A stretch of 64,000 nt of DNA from an uncultured Eggerthellaceae bacterium (GTDB lineage Bacteria; Actinomycetota; Coriobacteriia; Coriobacteriales; Eggerthellaceae): positions 62,001 through 126,000 of the forward strand of contig CALBGP010000013.1 of the NCBI GenBank assembly GCA_937892845.1, read 5' to 3'. Shown piece by piece: positions 25,219 through 33,937 of this stretch. Every line of letters starts with the position of its first letter. Positions within the stretch are counted from its first letter, which is position 1. The notes below the pieces were generated by a model. That model made no database searches. It was not told where the DNA came from and saw only the letters and a program-made list of their open reading frames with translations. The position numbers and the translations under genes are program-made.

Positions 25219-26366
25219 GGCCGGTCGCCTGAGGCAAGCGCGTCGCGGATGATGGCCGCCATGAGCCGCGCATGCGCATCGGTCCCGTTGAGGCATTCCA
25301 CCCGTTTGAGCGATGAGCGCCCGGCGGTGCCGACGGCTTCGCATGCGCTCATGAATGCGGGTTCGATCTCGCAATCGATGTCGTAGATGGTCTCAAGGCA
25401 GTCCAGCGAGAATCCGGGGCAAACGAACAGCACATGCCCGCCTTCCTGTGCGATTTCTTTCAAGACTTCCGGCGTGAATGGCGAGACCCATGCGCGGGCA
25501 TCTTCGAATCGGGATTGGAAGGCCAGATATCCCGCTGGCGCGTTGGCACTCTCATCTTCTGCGGAGGTGTCCTTGCTTGCGGATGCCGTGATTCCCAGTT
25601 CGGCAAAGACGGCATCAGCGGTGGCGCGGGCTTGCTCGGGATAGGTGTCGCCCTTTTCGGTATCGGAGATGGGGATGGAATGAAACGACAGCATGACGTG
25701 CATCGGGTCTGCCGCGTGGGCTGACTCGGCATCGAATCCTGCGGCGCGGATGCTGTCTGCGATGGCGCGGATGTAGAGCGGATGGGTTGAGTAGGGCGCG
25801 GCTACGGTGCACGGCGCATCCCATCCGCGATCCCTTTCGGCGGCAAGGGCGGTTTCCAGCGCATCGGTCAAAGCCCCGGTGGTGGAAAGGGCGCTTTGCG
25901 GATAGAGGGGGACGGCCACCAGGCGCGTGCATCCCGCTTCGCGCAATCGGGCAAGCGCGTCTGCCACCGACGGGTGCCCGTAGGCCATGGCGGGTTCCAC
26001 TTTCGCATCGAATCCCTGAGCTGAAAGCTCGGACTGCGTTTTCGCCGCCAGCATAGACGCGTGGGCCAAAAGCGGAGAGCCTGTTTCGCTATCCCAGATC
26101 ATCTGGTACTTCGCGGCGCTTTTCACGCTGCGTTTGCCCAAGATGAAGCAATGCAGGATGACTTTCCAGATTGGTTTGGGCAAAGGTCTGATGCGATCAT
26201 CCATGAGGAACTGCGCAAGGTATTCGCGGACGGCTTCGGGCGTGGGGGCATCGGGGCTGCCGGTGTTCATGAGCAGGATGCCTGCGCGCTCCTTGCGGTG
26301 TCCGGATTCTGCGGCGTGTCCGTTTTCCAAGGTGCGTTCATTGGGATTGTGTGCAGTTGATTCCAT
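25209..26366 (-). CDS. hemH: Ferrochelatase
   Basis: The enzyme inserts Fe2+ into a porphyrin. The 385-residue protein shows GILLMNTGSPDAPTPEAVREYL at the N-terminus, VAVPLYPQSALSTTGA, the metal-path His in MLSFHSIPISD and the catalytic Glu in PGFSLDCLETIYDID. Whether it uses protoporphyrin or coproporphyrin cannot be read safely. ATG at 26366 is chosen for GAAAGGATC upstream. The stop TGA lies within the end of rlmH. No other heme-synthesis gene is in the window. Its promoter region is shared head-to-head with the phosphoesterase gene. Confidence 0.93.
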   Translation of the reverse strand: MESTAHNPNERTLENGHAAESGHRKERAGILLMNTGSPDAPTPEAVREYLAQFLMDDRIRPLPKPIWKVILHCFILGKRSVKSAAKYQMIWDSETGSPLLAHASMLAAKTQSELSAQGFDAKVEPAMAYGHPSVADALARLREAGCTRLVAVPLYPQSALSTTGALTDALETALAAERDRGWDAPCTVAAPYSTHPLYIRAIADSIRAAGFDAESAHAADPMHVMLSFHSIPISDTEKGDTYPEQARATADAVFAELGITASASKDTSAEDESANAPAGYLAFQSRFEDARAWVSPFTPEVLKEIAQEGGHVLFVCPGFSLDCLETIYDIDCEIEPAFMSACEAVGTAGRSSLKRVECLNGTDAHARLMAAIIRDALASGDRPYL

Positions 26367-26440
26367 GGGAAGATCCTTTCGCTGTCCGGGGGTATGATAC
26401 CGTATTCCCGTTTTCAGTCGATGGCCTGAAAGGGGCAAAC

Positions 26441-26935
26441 ATGCTGGTGGGAGTCTTATCGGATACGCACGGACGGCTGCCGCGGACGGCCTATGCGGAG
26501 CTTGCGGATTGCGGCCACATCATCCATGCGGGGGATATATGCGACCCGGGCATTTTGGATGAATTGCGCACGCTGGCAGACGTCACCGCCGTGCTTGGCA
26601 ACAACGACTATAGTGAGTACGGTTTGGCGGTGGGGCGTTTCGCCCGGCCGGTGATCGAAGGGGTTCGCTTCCTGGTGACGCATACGCCTCGCGATTTGGC
26701 GATGGCGCTTCATGGCGGCTTGGGGGTCCTTTCGCCGGGGGATCCGCTTCCCCATGTGGCCATCCACGGCCATACGCATGTTCCCAAGCTTGAGACCGGG
26801 CATGCTGCATCTCCTGCCGGTTGGCTGCTTTGCCCCGGATCCGTATCGCGCCCGCGCGGCGGCTCCCACGCCTGTCTGGCGAAGGTGGAGATTGCGAACG
26901 GGATGGTTGCGGGTGTGAGGTTCTACGACGTGTGA
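26441..26935 (+). CDS. YfcE/MJ0936-type metallophosphoesterase
   Basis: The compact calcineurin-like fold is evident in 164 residues: VGVLSDTHGRLP (Asp and His metal ligands), IIHAGDICDPG, AVLGNNDYSEYG and AIHGHTHVPKL, ending with LLCPGSVSRPRGGSHA. Family members hydrolyse phosphodiesters in vitro; the natural substrate is mostly unknown. GAAAGGGG precedes the ATG. A TATGAT at 26393-26398 is a candidate -10, facing a TATCAT on the other strand for hemH. Confidence 0.9.
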   Translation: MLVGVLSDTHGRLPRTAYAELADCGHIIHAGDICDPGILDELRTLADVTAVLGNNDYSEYGLAVGRFARPVIEGVRFLVTHTPRDLAMALHGGLGVLSPGDPLPHVAIHGHTHVPKLETGHAASPAGWLLCPGSVSRPRGGSHACLAKVEIANGMVAGVRFYDV

Positions 26936-27014
26936 CGCCATCGGCTTCAGGCTGCGTGAAAGCCCGCTGATCTGCCCCGATGATTTTCGAAATGATTCCG
27001 ACGAAAGGTCTGAT

Positions 27015-27560
27015 ATGAAGATTTCCGCTTCTGAAGTTGCTGAGATGCTCGACTACGATCCGCACATGCTTCTGATTGACGTGCGTACTCCCGAAGAGTT
27101 CGATGCCGGTCACATTCCCGGCGCGGCGTGCTTCCCCGTGGAGGTGCTGTGCAGCTGTCTGTACGATGAGGCGGTGGCGGAGGCCGGTCTTGACGCCATT
27201 GCCAACATGAAGGGCATGGAGCTTTCCGACGATGCGTCCGTCATGGTGTTCTACTGCGCATCGGGTGCGCGCTCCGCTATGGCCGTGCAGCATCTGGAAG
27301 CCATCGGTTACGTGAACGTCTACGATATGGGCGGCCTGCGCGACTGGCCCTACGATCTGATCACCACCGCCGACGAGCGTGCGGCTCTGGCCGCCGATGC
27401 CGCAGCCGCTGCCGAAGCGTTCATGAACAGCGATGGCCCCGCGGTGGCGGCCGAGCCGGGTTCGTGCGGTTGCGGCCACGACCACGCGCACGCCCACGAC
27501 GATGATTGCGGTTGCGGCCACGACCACGGCCATGCCCACAGCACCGGTTGCGGCTGCTAG
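27015..27560 (+). CDS. Rhodanese-domain protein with duplicated His/Cys/Asp-rich C-terminal tail
   Basis: Residues 1-115 form one rhodanese domain: LLIDVRTPEEFDAGHIPGA and the active-site loop YCASGARSA with catalytic Cys, so it can carry a persulfide. After an Ala-rich spacer the last 33 residues are two copies of the CGCGHDH motif, each with further His and Asp, then STGCGC. The copies arise from a 21-base DNA repeat at 27465-27485 and 27507-27527. Such tails resemble SlyD or HypB metal-storage tails (nickel, zinc). It is 12 bases before the MATE gene. Confidence 0.9.
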   Translation: MKISASEVAEMLDYDPHMLLIDVRTPEEFDAGHIPGAACFPVEVLCSCLYDEAVAEAGLDAIANMKGMELSDDASVMVFYCASGARSAMAVQHLEAIGYVNVYDMGGLRDWPYDLITTADERAALAADAAAAAEAFMNSDGPAVAAEPGSCGCGHDHAHAHDDDCGCGHDHGHAHSTGCGC

Positions 27561-27572
27561 GGAGCGCAAAGC

Positions 27573-28979
27573 ATGAAGTTGAGCCAAGGCGTGAAGTCCT
27601 CGCAAGGTGCGAAGTTCTCCGATCCCGCGGATAAGACGGGCACGCGCGATGTGATCTGGATGTCGGTTCCCATGTTCGTGGAGCTGTTCATGCAGATGTC
27701 AGTGGGCTATGTGGACCAGATCATGCTTTCCCATTTGGGCACGCAGCCCGCTGCCGCTGTGGGAAATGCCATCCAGATACTCAACCTGGTGACCATCGCC
27801 CTTTCCGCCATGGCAACGGCCTCGACGGTGCTCATCTCCCGCGCGCTGGGTGCGGGCAACAAGGGCCATATCAACGAAATGAGCATGGTGGCGCTGGTGG
27901 TCAACGCGGGGTTGGCCCTCGCGGCAACGTTCGCCATCTTCGCTTGGTGGCCCCAACTGTTCTCCGTGCTCAACGTCAATGAGGACATCTACGCCATGAC
28001 CAAGAGCTTTTTGCTCATCGTGGCGTCCACCACCATCTTGCAGGGCGTGTACTTCGCCTTCGCCGCCGTGCTGCGCGCCTTCGCACGCGTCGGTGACATC
28101 ATGGTGGTCAATCTGATTACGAACGCCTTCAACATAGTGGGCTGCCTTGTTCTGGTCAACGGCATGCCGCAGTGGGGCATTCCCGCCATGGGCGTCGAGG
28201 GCAGCGCGCTTGCCTGGAGTGCATCGCGTGTGCTGGGCGTGGTGTTGGTGGTCTGGTTCTTCATGCGGCATACGACGGCCCGCATGCGCATAAGCTGCCT
28301 GCGTCCGTTCCCGCTGCGCACTTTGAAGCAGATGCTGGGCATAGGCGTGCCGTCGAGCGGCGAGCAGTTCTCCTACGACCTTTCCCAGATGGTCATCCTG
28401 GCATTCGTCAACATGCTGGGCAGCGCGGTTGTGACCGTGAAGGTGTATTGCAGCATGTGCGCGAGCATCGCCTACACCTACTCCATCGCCATCGCGCAGG
28501 CCACGCAGATTGTCATCGGGTATCTGTTCGGCCGCCGTCAGCCTGCCAAGATCTTTCATCGCGTGTGGTTCGCCAACGTCGTGGCCATGGTGCTGTCGGT
28601 GTCCATCAGCGTGGTCCTGTACCTGAATTCGGATTTCATCTTCGGCCTGGTCACCGATGACCCGTTCATCCATGAACTGGGCCGTCAGATCCTTGCCATA
28701 GAGATCTTGCTCGAGGTGGGGCGAAGCCTCAACATCGTATTGGTGCGGGCGCTCATCGGCGTCGGGGATGTGAAGACGCCCGTGACCATGAACATCATCA
28801 GCTCGTGGGTGGTTGCGGTAGGCGGTTCGTGGCTGTTCGGCATCCATTTCGGTTGGGGTCTTGTGGGCATGTGGCTGGCCATGTGCATAGACGAGTGGTT
28901 CCGCGGGATTTTCTTCGTGGTGAAATTCGCGCTCGGCCGTTGGAAGAAGAATCTGCCCGATGGCCCCGCGTCGTGCTGA
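27573..28979 (+). CDS. MATE-family efflux transporter
   Basis: The 468-residue protein has about 12 helices in two MatE halves. The first half opens with DVIWMSVPMFVELFMQMSVGYVDQIMLSHLG, and the second with LKQMLGIGVPSSGEQFSYDLSQMVILAFV. MATE proteins export cationic drugs or metabolites using Na+ or H+ gradients. The very short gap after the rhodanese gene and the shared AGGGAGC ribosome site suggest co-transcription; whether function is linked is open. Substrate unknown. Confidence 0.9.
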   Translation: MKLSQGVKSSQGAKFSDPADKTGTRDVIWMSVPMFVELFMQMSVGYVDQIMLSHLGTQPAAAVGNAIQILNLVTIALSAMATASTVLISRALGAGNKGHINEMSMVALVVNAGLALAATFAIFAWWPQLFSVLNVNEDIYAMTKSFLLIVASTTILQGVYFAFAAVLRAFARVGDIMVVNLITNAFNIVGCLVLVNGMPQWGIPAMGVEGSALAWSASRVLGVVLVVWFFMRHTTARMRISCLRPFPLRTLKQMLGIGVPSSGEQFSYDLSQMVILAFVNMLGSAVVTVKVYCSMCASIAYTYSIAIAQATQIVIGYLFGRRQPAKIFHRVWFANVVAMVLSVSISVVLYLNSDFIFGLVTDDPFIHELGRQILAIEILLEVGRSLNIVLVRALIGVGDVKTPVTMNIISSWVVAVGGSWLFGIHFGWGLVGMWLAMCIDEWFRGIFFVVKFALGRWKKNLPDGPASC

Positions 28980-29145
28980 CAGACCGTGAACACGCGCCGC
29001 ATCGAAGCCTTTTCGGGTTCAAGGTCCGGCGTTTGCGCGATAATGGAGCGGTGAGAAAACGCGCGCGACTGCGTTCGGCCGTCGGTGGCGGCATCGCCGC
29101 CGGATGCTGCGGGCTTCGTGCGCACCGAACCGTCTGGAGGAACCT

Positions 29146-30615
29146 ATGGAACATCGCAACGCATGGCTTTCCTATTCCGCTGCCGACGAAGAGGCCGTTG
29201 AGTCCTTCGCCCGCGACTACAAAGAGTTCATCAGCACCTGCAAGACCGAGCGCGAATGCGCAGCTTGGGCCATTGAGGCCGCTCGTGCTGCCGGTTACGT
29301 GTCCATCGACGAGGCACGCGCCGCCGGCCGCACTCTGGCTGCGGGCGACAAGGTCTATGCGGACTGCTACGGCAAATCCGTCATCTTCGCCCATATCGGC
29401 AGCCGCCCGCTTGAGCAGGGCATGAACATCCTGGGCGCGCATATCGACAGCCCGCGCCTGGATATCAAGCAGAACCCCGCGTACGAGGCCGGCGGTCTCG
29501 CCTTCCTGGATACGCACTATTACGGTGGCATCAAGAAGTACCAGTGGGTTACGCTGCCTTTGGCCATCCATGGCGTGGTGGCCAAAAAGGACGGCTCCAT
29601 TGTGCAGGTGAACGTTGGCGAAGATGCGGGCGATCCGGTGTTCTGCGTGACGGACCTCCTGATCCATCTTGCTCAGGAGCAGATGCAGAATAAGGCTGCC
29701 GAAGTGGTGGAGGGCGAAGCGCTTGACGTGCTGGTAGGCGGCCGTCCGGCCGTGAAGGCTGACGCTGCATCCGCCGACGCCGCGCCCGGCGCCGCCGAAG
29801 CAGATGCCTCGTTCGCCATCGATGATGCCGACGATTTGGCGAAGCTCATCGAGAAGGAGCCTGTCAAGGCGCGCCTGCTTTCCATCTTGGCCGAGAAATA
29901 CGGCATGGAGGAGGCCGATTTCCTCTCGAGCGAGCTGGAAGTGGTGCCGGCCGGTCCGGCGCGCGACTGCGGTTTCGACTCATCCATGATCCTGGGATAC
30001 GGCCATGATGACCGCGTGTGCGCGTACCCGTCGCTTATCGCCCAGCTCGAGGCGACGGACCTGGACAAGACCGGCCTGTGCGTGCTGGTCGACAAGGAGG
30101 AGATCGGCTCGGTGGGTGCCACTGGCATGGGATCGATGTTCTTCGAGAACACCGTGGCCGAGCTCATGGACCTCTGCGGTCAGTCGGGTGATTTGGCCCT
30201 GCGTCGCTGCCTGGCGAATTCTAGCATGCTCTCCAGCGACGTGTCCGCCGGTTTCGATCCTGCCTACGCCTCGGCCTTCGAGACCAAGAACGCCGCCTAC
30301 CTGGGCCGCGGCATCGTCTTCAATAAGTTCACGGGTTCGCGCGGCAAGAGCGGCTCCAACGATGCCAACGCCGAGTTCATGGCCACCGTGCGCCGCGTGA
30401 TGGAGCAGGGTGACGCAGCGTTCCAGACCGCCGAGCTGGGCCGAGTGGATTTGGGCGGCGGCGGAACCATCGCCTACATCCTGGCCAAGTACGGCATGAA
30501 TGTCATCGATGCCGGCGTTTCAGTGCTCAACATGCATGCCCCCTGGGAAGTCATCGACAAGGCCGACCTCTACGAGGCGCTCAAGGCGTACCGCGCGTTC
30601 CTCAAGTACGCGTAG
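29146..30615 (+). CDS. M18-family aminopeptidase
   Basis: M18 enzymes are dinuclear zinc aminopeptidases forming large dodecamers in the cytoplasm. Visible ligands and motifs include NILGAHIDSPRLDIK, DTHYYGGIKKYQW, the catalytic pair in LVDKEEIGSVGATGMGS, and FNKFTGSRGKSGSNDANAEF. The 489-residue length is usual. A stretch of Ala/Asp-rich residues around 205-225 replaces a conserved surface loop. GGAGG precedes the ATG at 29146; an in-frame ATG at 29104 lacks one. The product likely releases amino acids from peptides for fermentation. Confidence 0.93.
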   Translation: MEHRNAWLSYSAADEEAVESFARDYKEFISTCKTERECAAWAIEAARAAGYVSIDEARAAGRTLAAGDKVYADCYGKSVIFAHIGSRPLEQGMNILGAHIDSPRLDIKQNPAYEAGGLAFLDTHYYGGIKKYQWVTLPLAIHGVVAKKDGSIVQVNVGEDAGDPVFCVTDLLIHLAQEQMQNKAAEVVEGEALDVLVGGRPAVKADAASADAAPGAAEADASFAIDDADDLAKLIEKEPVKARLLSILAEKYGMEEADFLSSELEVVPAGPARDCGFDSSMILGYGHDDRVCAYPSLIAQLEATDLDKTGLCVLVDKEEIGSVGATGMGSMFFENTVAELMDLCGQSGDLALRRCLANSSMLSSDVSAGFDPAYASAFETKNAAYLGRGIVFNKFTGSRGKSGSNDANAEFMATVRRVMEQGDAAFQTAELGRVDLGGGGTIAYILAKYGMNVIDAGVSVLNMHAPWEVIDKADLYEALKAYRAFLKYA

Positions 30616-30668
30616 CACAAGGGGCGCCTGCCGCGCCTGCCTGCCCGATCGGCTATCGACCATTGTGC

Positions 30669-30708
30669 GAAGGGCCGTCGGAGTACTCCGGCGGCCCTTC
30701 TTCGTTTT
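30669..30708 (+). terminator. Rho-independent terminator after the aminopeptidase gene
   Basis: GAAGGGCCGTCGGA (30669-30682) pairs with TCCGGCGGCCCTTC (30687-30700) with one G-U pair and a GTAC loop, then TTCGTTTTC. Confidence 0.92.
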
Positions 30709-30764
30709 CTGCGGCAAGCTTTGGCCTGTCGGGGCCATGGAGCAGGGAGTTTTGGTCAAAACGC

Positions 30765-30914
30765 CGACTTTTCGGTACTTTCGCACGAGGTTCAATACCG
30801 GCGAAAAACCGTGACCTGGGGAAACGTGAGCGAAAATCGAGCCGAAACGCCTCGCCGGTCAAATCGGCGAGTTATCGGTACCGAAAACTCGCAAGTTTGA
30901 CCACAAGTGGTCAA
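30765..30914. repeat. Intergenic repeat region A with nested dyads upstream of guaB
   Basis: The gap of 465 bases before guaB contains no gene. It holds the modules ACCTGGGGAA (about 30812) and CCGAAAC (30842-30848), shared with regions at 40.9 and 58.0 kb. It also holds three overlapping dyads: CTCGCCG/CGGCGAG (30851-30871), an imperfect 26-base palindrome centred on GGTACC (30867-30892), and TTGACCAC/GTGGTCAA (30897-30914). The first two share bases and cannot form together. Confidence 0.6.
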
Positions 30915-31010
30915 TTTCGATGCAGAGGTGCTGAATGGGTCCCGGCTACGTGCACGGACCGCCTCTCAAATGCCCCCAATTGCGCATTCCGCGTGCATGA
31001 GTCCCATTTG

Positions 31011-31040
31011 TTTCCGTTCTGTTGAATGCTCTGCTACAAT
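31011..31040 (+). promoter_or_regulatory. Promoter of guaB
   Basis: A weak -35 TTTCCG (31011-31016), then an extended -10 TG-C-TACAAT (31032-31040). The start codon is 42 bases further on, with GAAGGAG upstream. Confidence 0.6.
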
Positions 31041-31081
31041 GAACGGTCATTATATGGTTTTCGTCGAGAAGGAGTAACCCA

Positions 31082-32599
31082 ATGGCGTTCTATTATGAGG
31101 AGCCCTCGCGCACCTTCAATGAGTACCTTCTGGTACCGGGTCACACGCCCGCAGACTGCATTCCCGCTAAGGTCAGCTTGAAAACGCCTTTGGTCCGTTA
31201 TCGCAAGAACGAGGAGGAATGCCCTCTCTCGCTGAACATCCCCATGGTGTCTGCAATCATGGCCGCCGTCTCCGATGATCGCATGGCAGTAGCTCTGGCC
31301 ACCGAAGGCGGTTTGTCGTTCATCTACGGCAACCAGACCATCGAGGATCAGGCCGCTATGGTGTCTCGCGTCAAGCAGCACAAGGCCGGTTTCGTTGTCA
31401 GCGATGCTACTCTTTCTCCCGACATGACGCTGGCCCAGGTTCTCCAGCTCAAGGAGGCAACCGGCCACTCCACCATGCCCGTCACCGACAACGCCCAGGC
31501 CACCGGCAAGCTGCTCGGCGTCGTGACCGAGCGCGACTACCGCCTGTCCCGTATGTCCCTGGACGCCAAGGTCTCCGACTTCATGACCCCGCGTGAGAAG
31601 CTCATCGTTGCCCCTGCGGAAACCTCCCTCAAGGAAGCCAACGACATCATCTGGGACCACAAACTTAACAGCCTGCCTCTGGTGGATGCCGAAGACCACC
31701 TGGTCTACATGACCTTCCGCCAGGACTACGATTCCCACAAGGACAACCCGCTGGAGATGCTCGACGAAGAGAAGCGCTACATCGTCGGCGCGGGCATCAA
31801 CTCCCGTGACTACGCCGAGCGCGTCCCTGCCCTGATCGAAGCCGGTGCCGACGTGCTGTGCATCGACTCCTCCGAGGGCTTCTCCGACTGGCAGAAGATG
31901 ACCATCGAATGGGTCCGCGAACATTACGGCAACGACGTCAAGATCGGCGCCGGCAACGTGGTCGACCGCGATGGCTTCCGCTTCCTGGCTGAGGCTGGCG
32001 CAGACTTCATCAAGGTCGGCATCGGCGGCGGCTCCATCTGCATCACCCGTGAGACCAAGGGCATCGGCCGCGGCCAGGCCACCGCTACCATCGAAGTGGC
32101 GAAGGCCCGTGACGAATACTTCGAGGAGACCGGCATCTACGTGCCCATCTGCTCCGACGGCGGCATCGTCTACGACCACCACATCTCCTTGGCGCTTGCC
32201 ATGGGTGCCGACTTCGTCATGCTGGGTCGCTACTTCGCCCGTTTCGACGAGAGCCCTTCGAACAAGGTTGTCGTCAACGGCACCTACATGAAGGAATACT
32301 GGGGCGAAGGTTCCGCCCGCGCCCGTAACTGGGGCCGTTATGACCTGGGCGGAAAGAAGTCTCTGTCCTTCGAAGAGGGCGTTGACTCCTACGTTCCCTA
32401 CGCTGGCAGCCTGAAAGACAACATCGCTGTCACGCTGCTCAAGATCCGCTCCACCATGTGCAACTGCGGCGCATTGAGCATCCCCGAGTTCCGCGATAAG
32501 GCGAAGCTGACGCTGGTTTCTTCCACTTCCATCGTCGAAGGCGGCGCGCATGACGTCTTGCTGAAGGACAAGACGCCGTACGTGACCAACGCCCGCTAA
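31082..32599 (+). CDS. guaB: IMP dehydrogenase, Tritrichomonas-like subtype
   Basis: The enzyme oxidises IMP to XMP, the committed step of GMP synthesis. The 505 residues hold the TIM barrel with two inserted CBS domains (about 95-220). The active-site loop is GIGGGSICITRETKGIGRGQ with the catalytic Cys; most bacterial enzymes read GPGSICTTR there. The flap region reads WGEGSARARNWGRYDLGGK, supplying the general-base Arg, and the end is CNCGALSIPEF then SIVEGGAHDV. From memory, these features match the Tritrichomonas foetus enzyme, which is thought to be of bacterial origin. GAAGGAG precedes the ATG. Confidence 0.95.
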   Translation: MAFYYEEPSRTFNEYLLVPGHTPADCIPAKVSLKTPLVRYRKNEEECPLSLNIPMVSAIMAAVSDDRMAVALATEGGLSFIYGNQTIEDQAAMVSRVKQHKAGFVVSDATLSPDMTLAQVLQLKEATGHSTMPVTDNAQATGKLLGVVTERDYRLSRMSLDAKVSDFMTPREKLIVAPAETSLKEANDIIWDHKLNSLPLVDAEDHLVYMTFRQDYDSHKDNPLEMLDEEKRYIVGAGINSRDYAERVPALIEAGADVLCIDSSEGFSDWQKMTIEWVREHYGNDVKIGAGNVVDRDGFRFLAEAGADFIKVGIGGGSICITRETKGIGRGQATATIEVAKARDEYFEETGIYVPICSDGGIVYDHHISLALAMGADFVMLGRYFARFDESPSNKVVVNGTYMKEYWGEGSARARNWGRYDLGGKKSLSFEEGVDSYVPYAGSLKDNIAVTLLKIRSTMCNCGALSIPEFRDKAKLTLVSSTSIVEGGAHDVLLKDKTPYVTNAR

Positions 32600-32661
32600 G
32601 GCGGCTCGCGAGTATCCGTCCGAGGGAAGAGCGTCTTATCAGACTGAAAAAGAACATAACG

Positions 32662-33768
32662 ATGTGCCTTATGACGGCAGTCGTGTCAATGGCATTGTGC
32701 GGGGCTTTTGCGGGCCCCGCACTCGCTGATGACCTGGTTGAAGCGCAAGAGGCCTTGACGCAGGCGGAATCGCGCCTTGCGCAGCTGTCCCAAGAGGCGG
32801 AAGAGCTCAAGGCCCAGGCTGCCGAGCTCCAGGAAGAAATCGACGCCACGCTCCAGCGTGTTCTCGATGCGCAGCAGGCTATGCTCGAAGGCCAGCAGGA
32901 GTTGGGGCGCTCGGTCAACTATTCGTACAAGACGGGCAACGCCGGCTTCCTGGATATCTTGTTCTGCTCCGGCAGCATTTCCGAGTTGTTCGAGAATCTG
33001 GTCTACATGCAGGCCATACAAGAATCCCAGGCTGCGGAAATTGAAGCGCAGAAGCAGCGGAAAGCTGAATTCGACGCCGCCCTGGCCGAGCTCAATGAGA
33101 AGAAAGACCAGCAGGAGGCCAAGCTCAAGGAGCTTGATGATGCGTGCGAGGAGGCTCGCAGCGTTGTGGAGTCAGCCGCCGCCAAGGTTTCCAAGATCGA
33201 AGATGAGCGCGAAGCCGCACGTCTTGCCGCGCTTCAGGCGGAAGCCGAAGCTATGCAACAGCAGCAGGCGCAAACTCCTGAAAACCCTGGAACAGATGAC
33301 GGCTGGAATACCAATCCCGGCGGCAACGACTCGGACAATGCCGGCGGCAACGGGTCTGGAGATTCGAGCGGCAACGGTTCGGGCGGCGATGGGTCCGACG
33401 GTACGGATTCCGGCGGGGATTCCGCCGTGCAGCCTGGATCGGGATGGTCGACGGGTGTCGCTTCCGCATACGGCGGCAGCACCGACCCCTACACGCCCAA
33501 TCCCGGCACCACGGCCACAGGCGCCGTGTGCGACGACAATTCAATCGGTGTCGCCATCCCCATGTCGTGGCCGAATTACTGGACCTACTTCGGCCGTTCG
33601 GTTGAAATCTCTTACGGCGGAAAGACGGTTGTCGCAGTGGTCAACGACTGCGGCGGCATGGGCGGTGGAAGCCGCTCTTTGGACCTGCAGCCCGGCGTAT
33701 GGAAGCAATTCGGCTTCAGCTCATGCCAGGAGTGGGGAATCCGCACTGTCAGCTATCGCTTCATCTGA
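32662..33768 (+). CDS. Secreted coiled-coil protein with C-terminal double-psi beta-barrel (RlpA/3D-like) domain
   Basis: A signal sequence ends at GPALA. Residues about 25-205 are a PcsB-like coiled coil with the insert YKTGNAGFLDILFCSGSISE, matching the NlpC/P60 protein at 11297. A Gly/Asn/Ser/Asp linker follows. The last 100 residues look like a double-psi beta-barrel: ASAYGGSTDPY, VAIPMSWPNYW and VVNDCGGMGGGSRSLDLQP with the conserved Asp of RlpA/expansin-type domains. It may bind or cleave glycan strands. The first ATG gives an uncharged n-region; the frame is open upstream through RLKKN, so translation may begin at about 32638 from a non-ATG codon. Confidence 0.82.
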   Translation: MCLMTAVVSMALCGAFAGPALADDLVEAQEALTQAESRLAQLSQEAEELKAQAAELQEEIDATLQRVLDAQQAMLEGQQELGRSVNYSYKTGNAGFLDILFCSGSISELFENLVYMQAIQESQAAEIEAQKQRKAEFDAALAELNEKKDQQEAKLKELDDACEEARSVVESAAAKVSKIEDEREAARLAALQAEAEAMQQQQAQTPENPGTDDGWNTNPGGNDSDNAGGNGSGDSSGNGSGGDGSDGTDSGGDSAVQPGSGWSTGVASAYGGSTDPYTPNPGTTATGAVCDDNSIGVAIPMSWPNYWTYFGRSVEISYGGKTVVAVVNDCGGMGGGSRSLDLQPGVWKQFGFSSCQEWGIRTVSYRFI

Positions 33769-33937
33769 CATCGGCATTCGCCTCTTCGAATTCGCTGAGT
33801 AATTTCCCCATAAACCGTATCGCCGCGCTACAATAGGCGGAATTCGTGAATTGCAGGGTTTTGCCTGCGCATCCGCGCGCGTTCGCTTGTACGCTGCGGT
33901 CGGGAAGCTGCGCCCGCAAGCCCATGTAGGAGGAAGC

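Noticed and set aside
27465..27557. Frameshift or sequencing artefact creating the His/Cys-rich tail
   Set aside because: The repeat is in frame with the rhodanese domain, both copies keep the same residues and the stop precedes a normally spaced next gene.
30765..30914. Purine-type riboswitch before guaB
   Set aside because: I could not find the conserved purine-riboswitch core, and the region lies upstream of the likely guaB promoter (31011-31040), so it would not be in the mRNA.
33769..33937. T-box in the leuS leader
   Set aside because: No TGGNACC-type core or terminator/antiterminator pair is present in the short leader.
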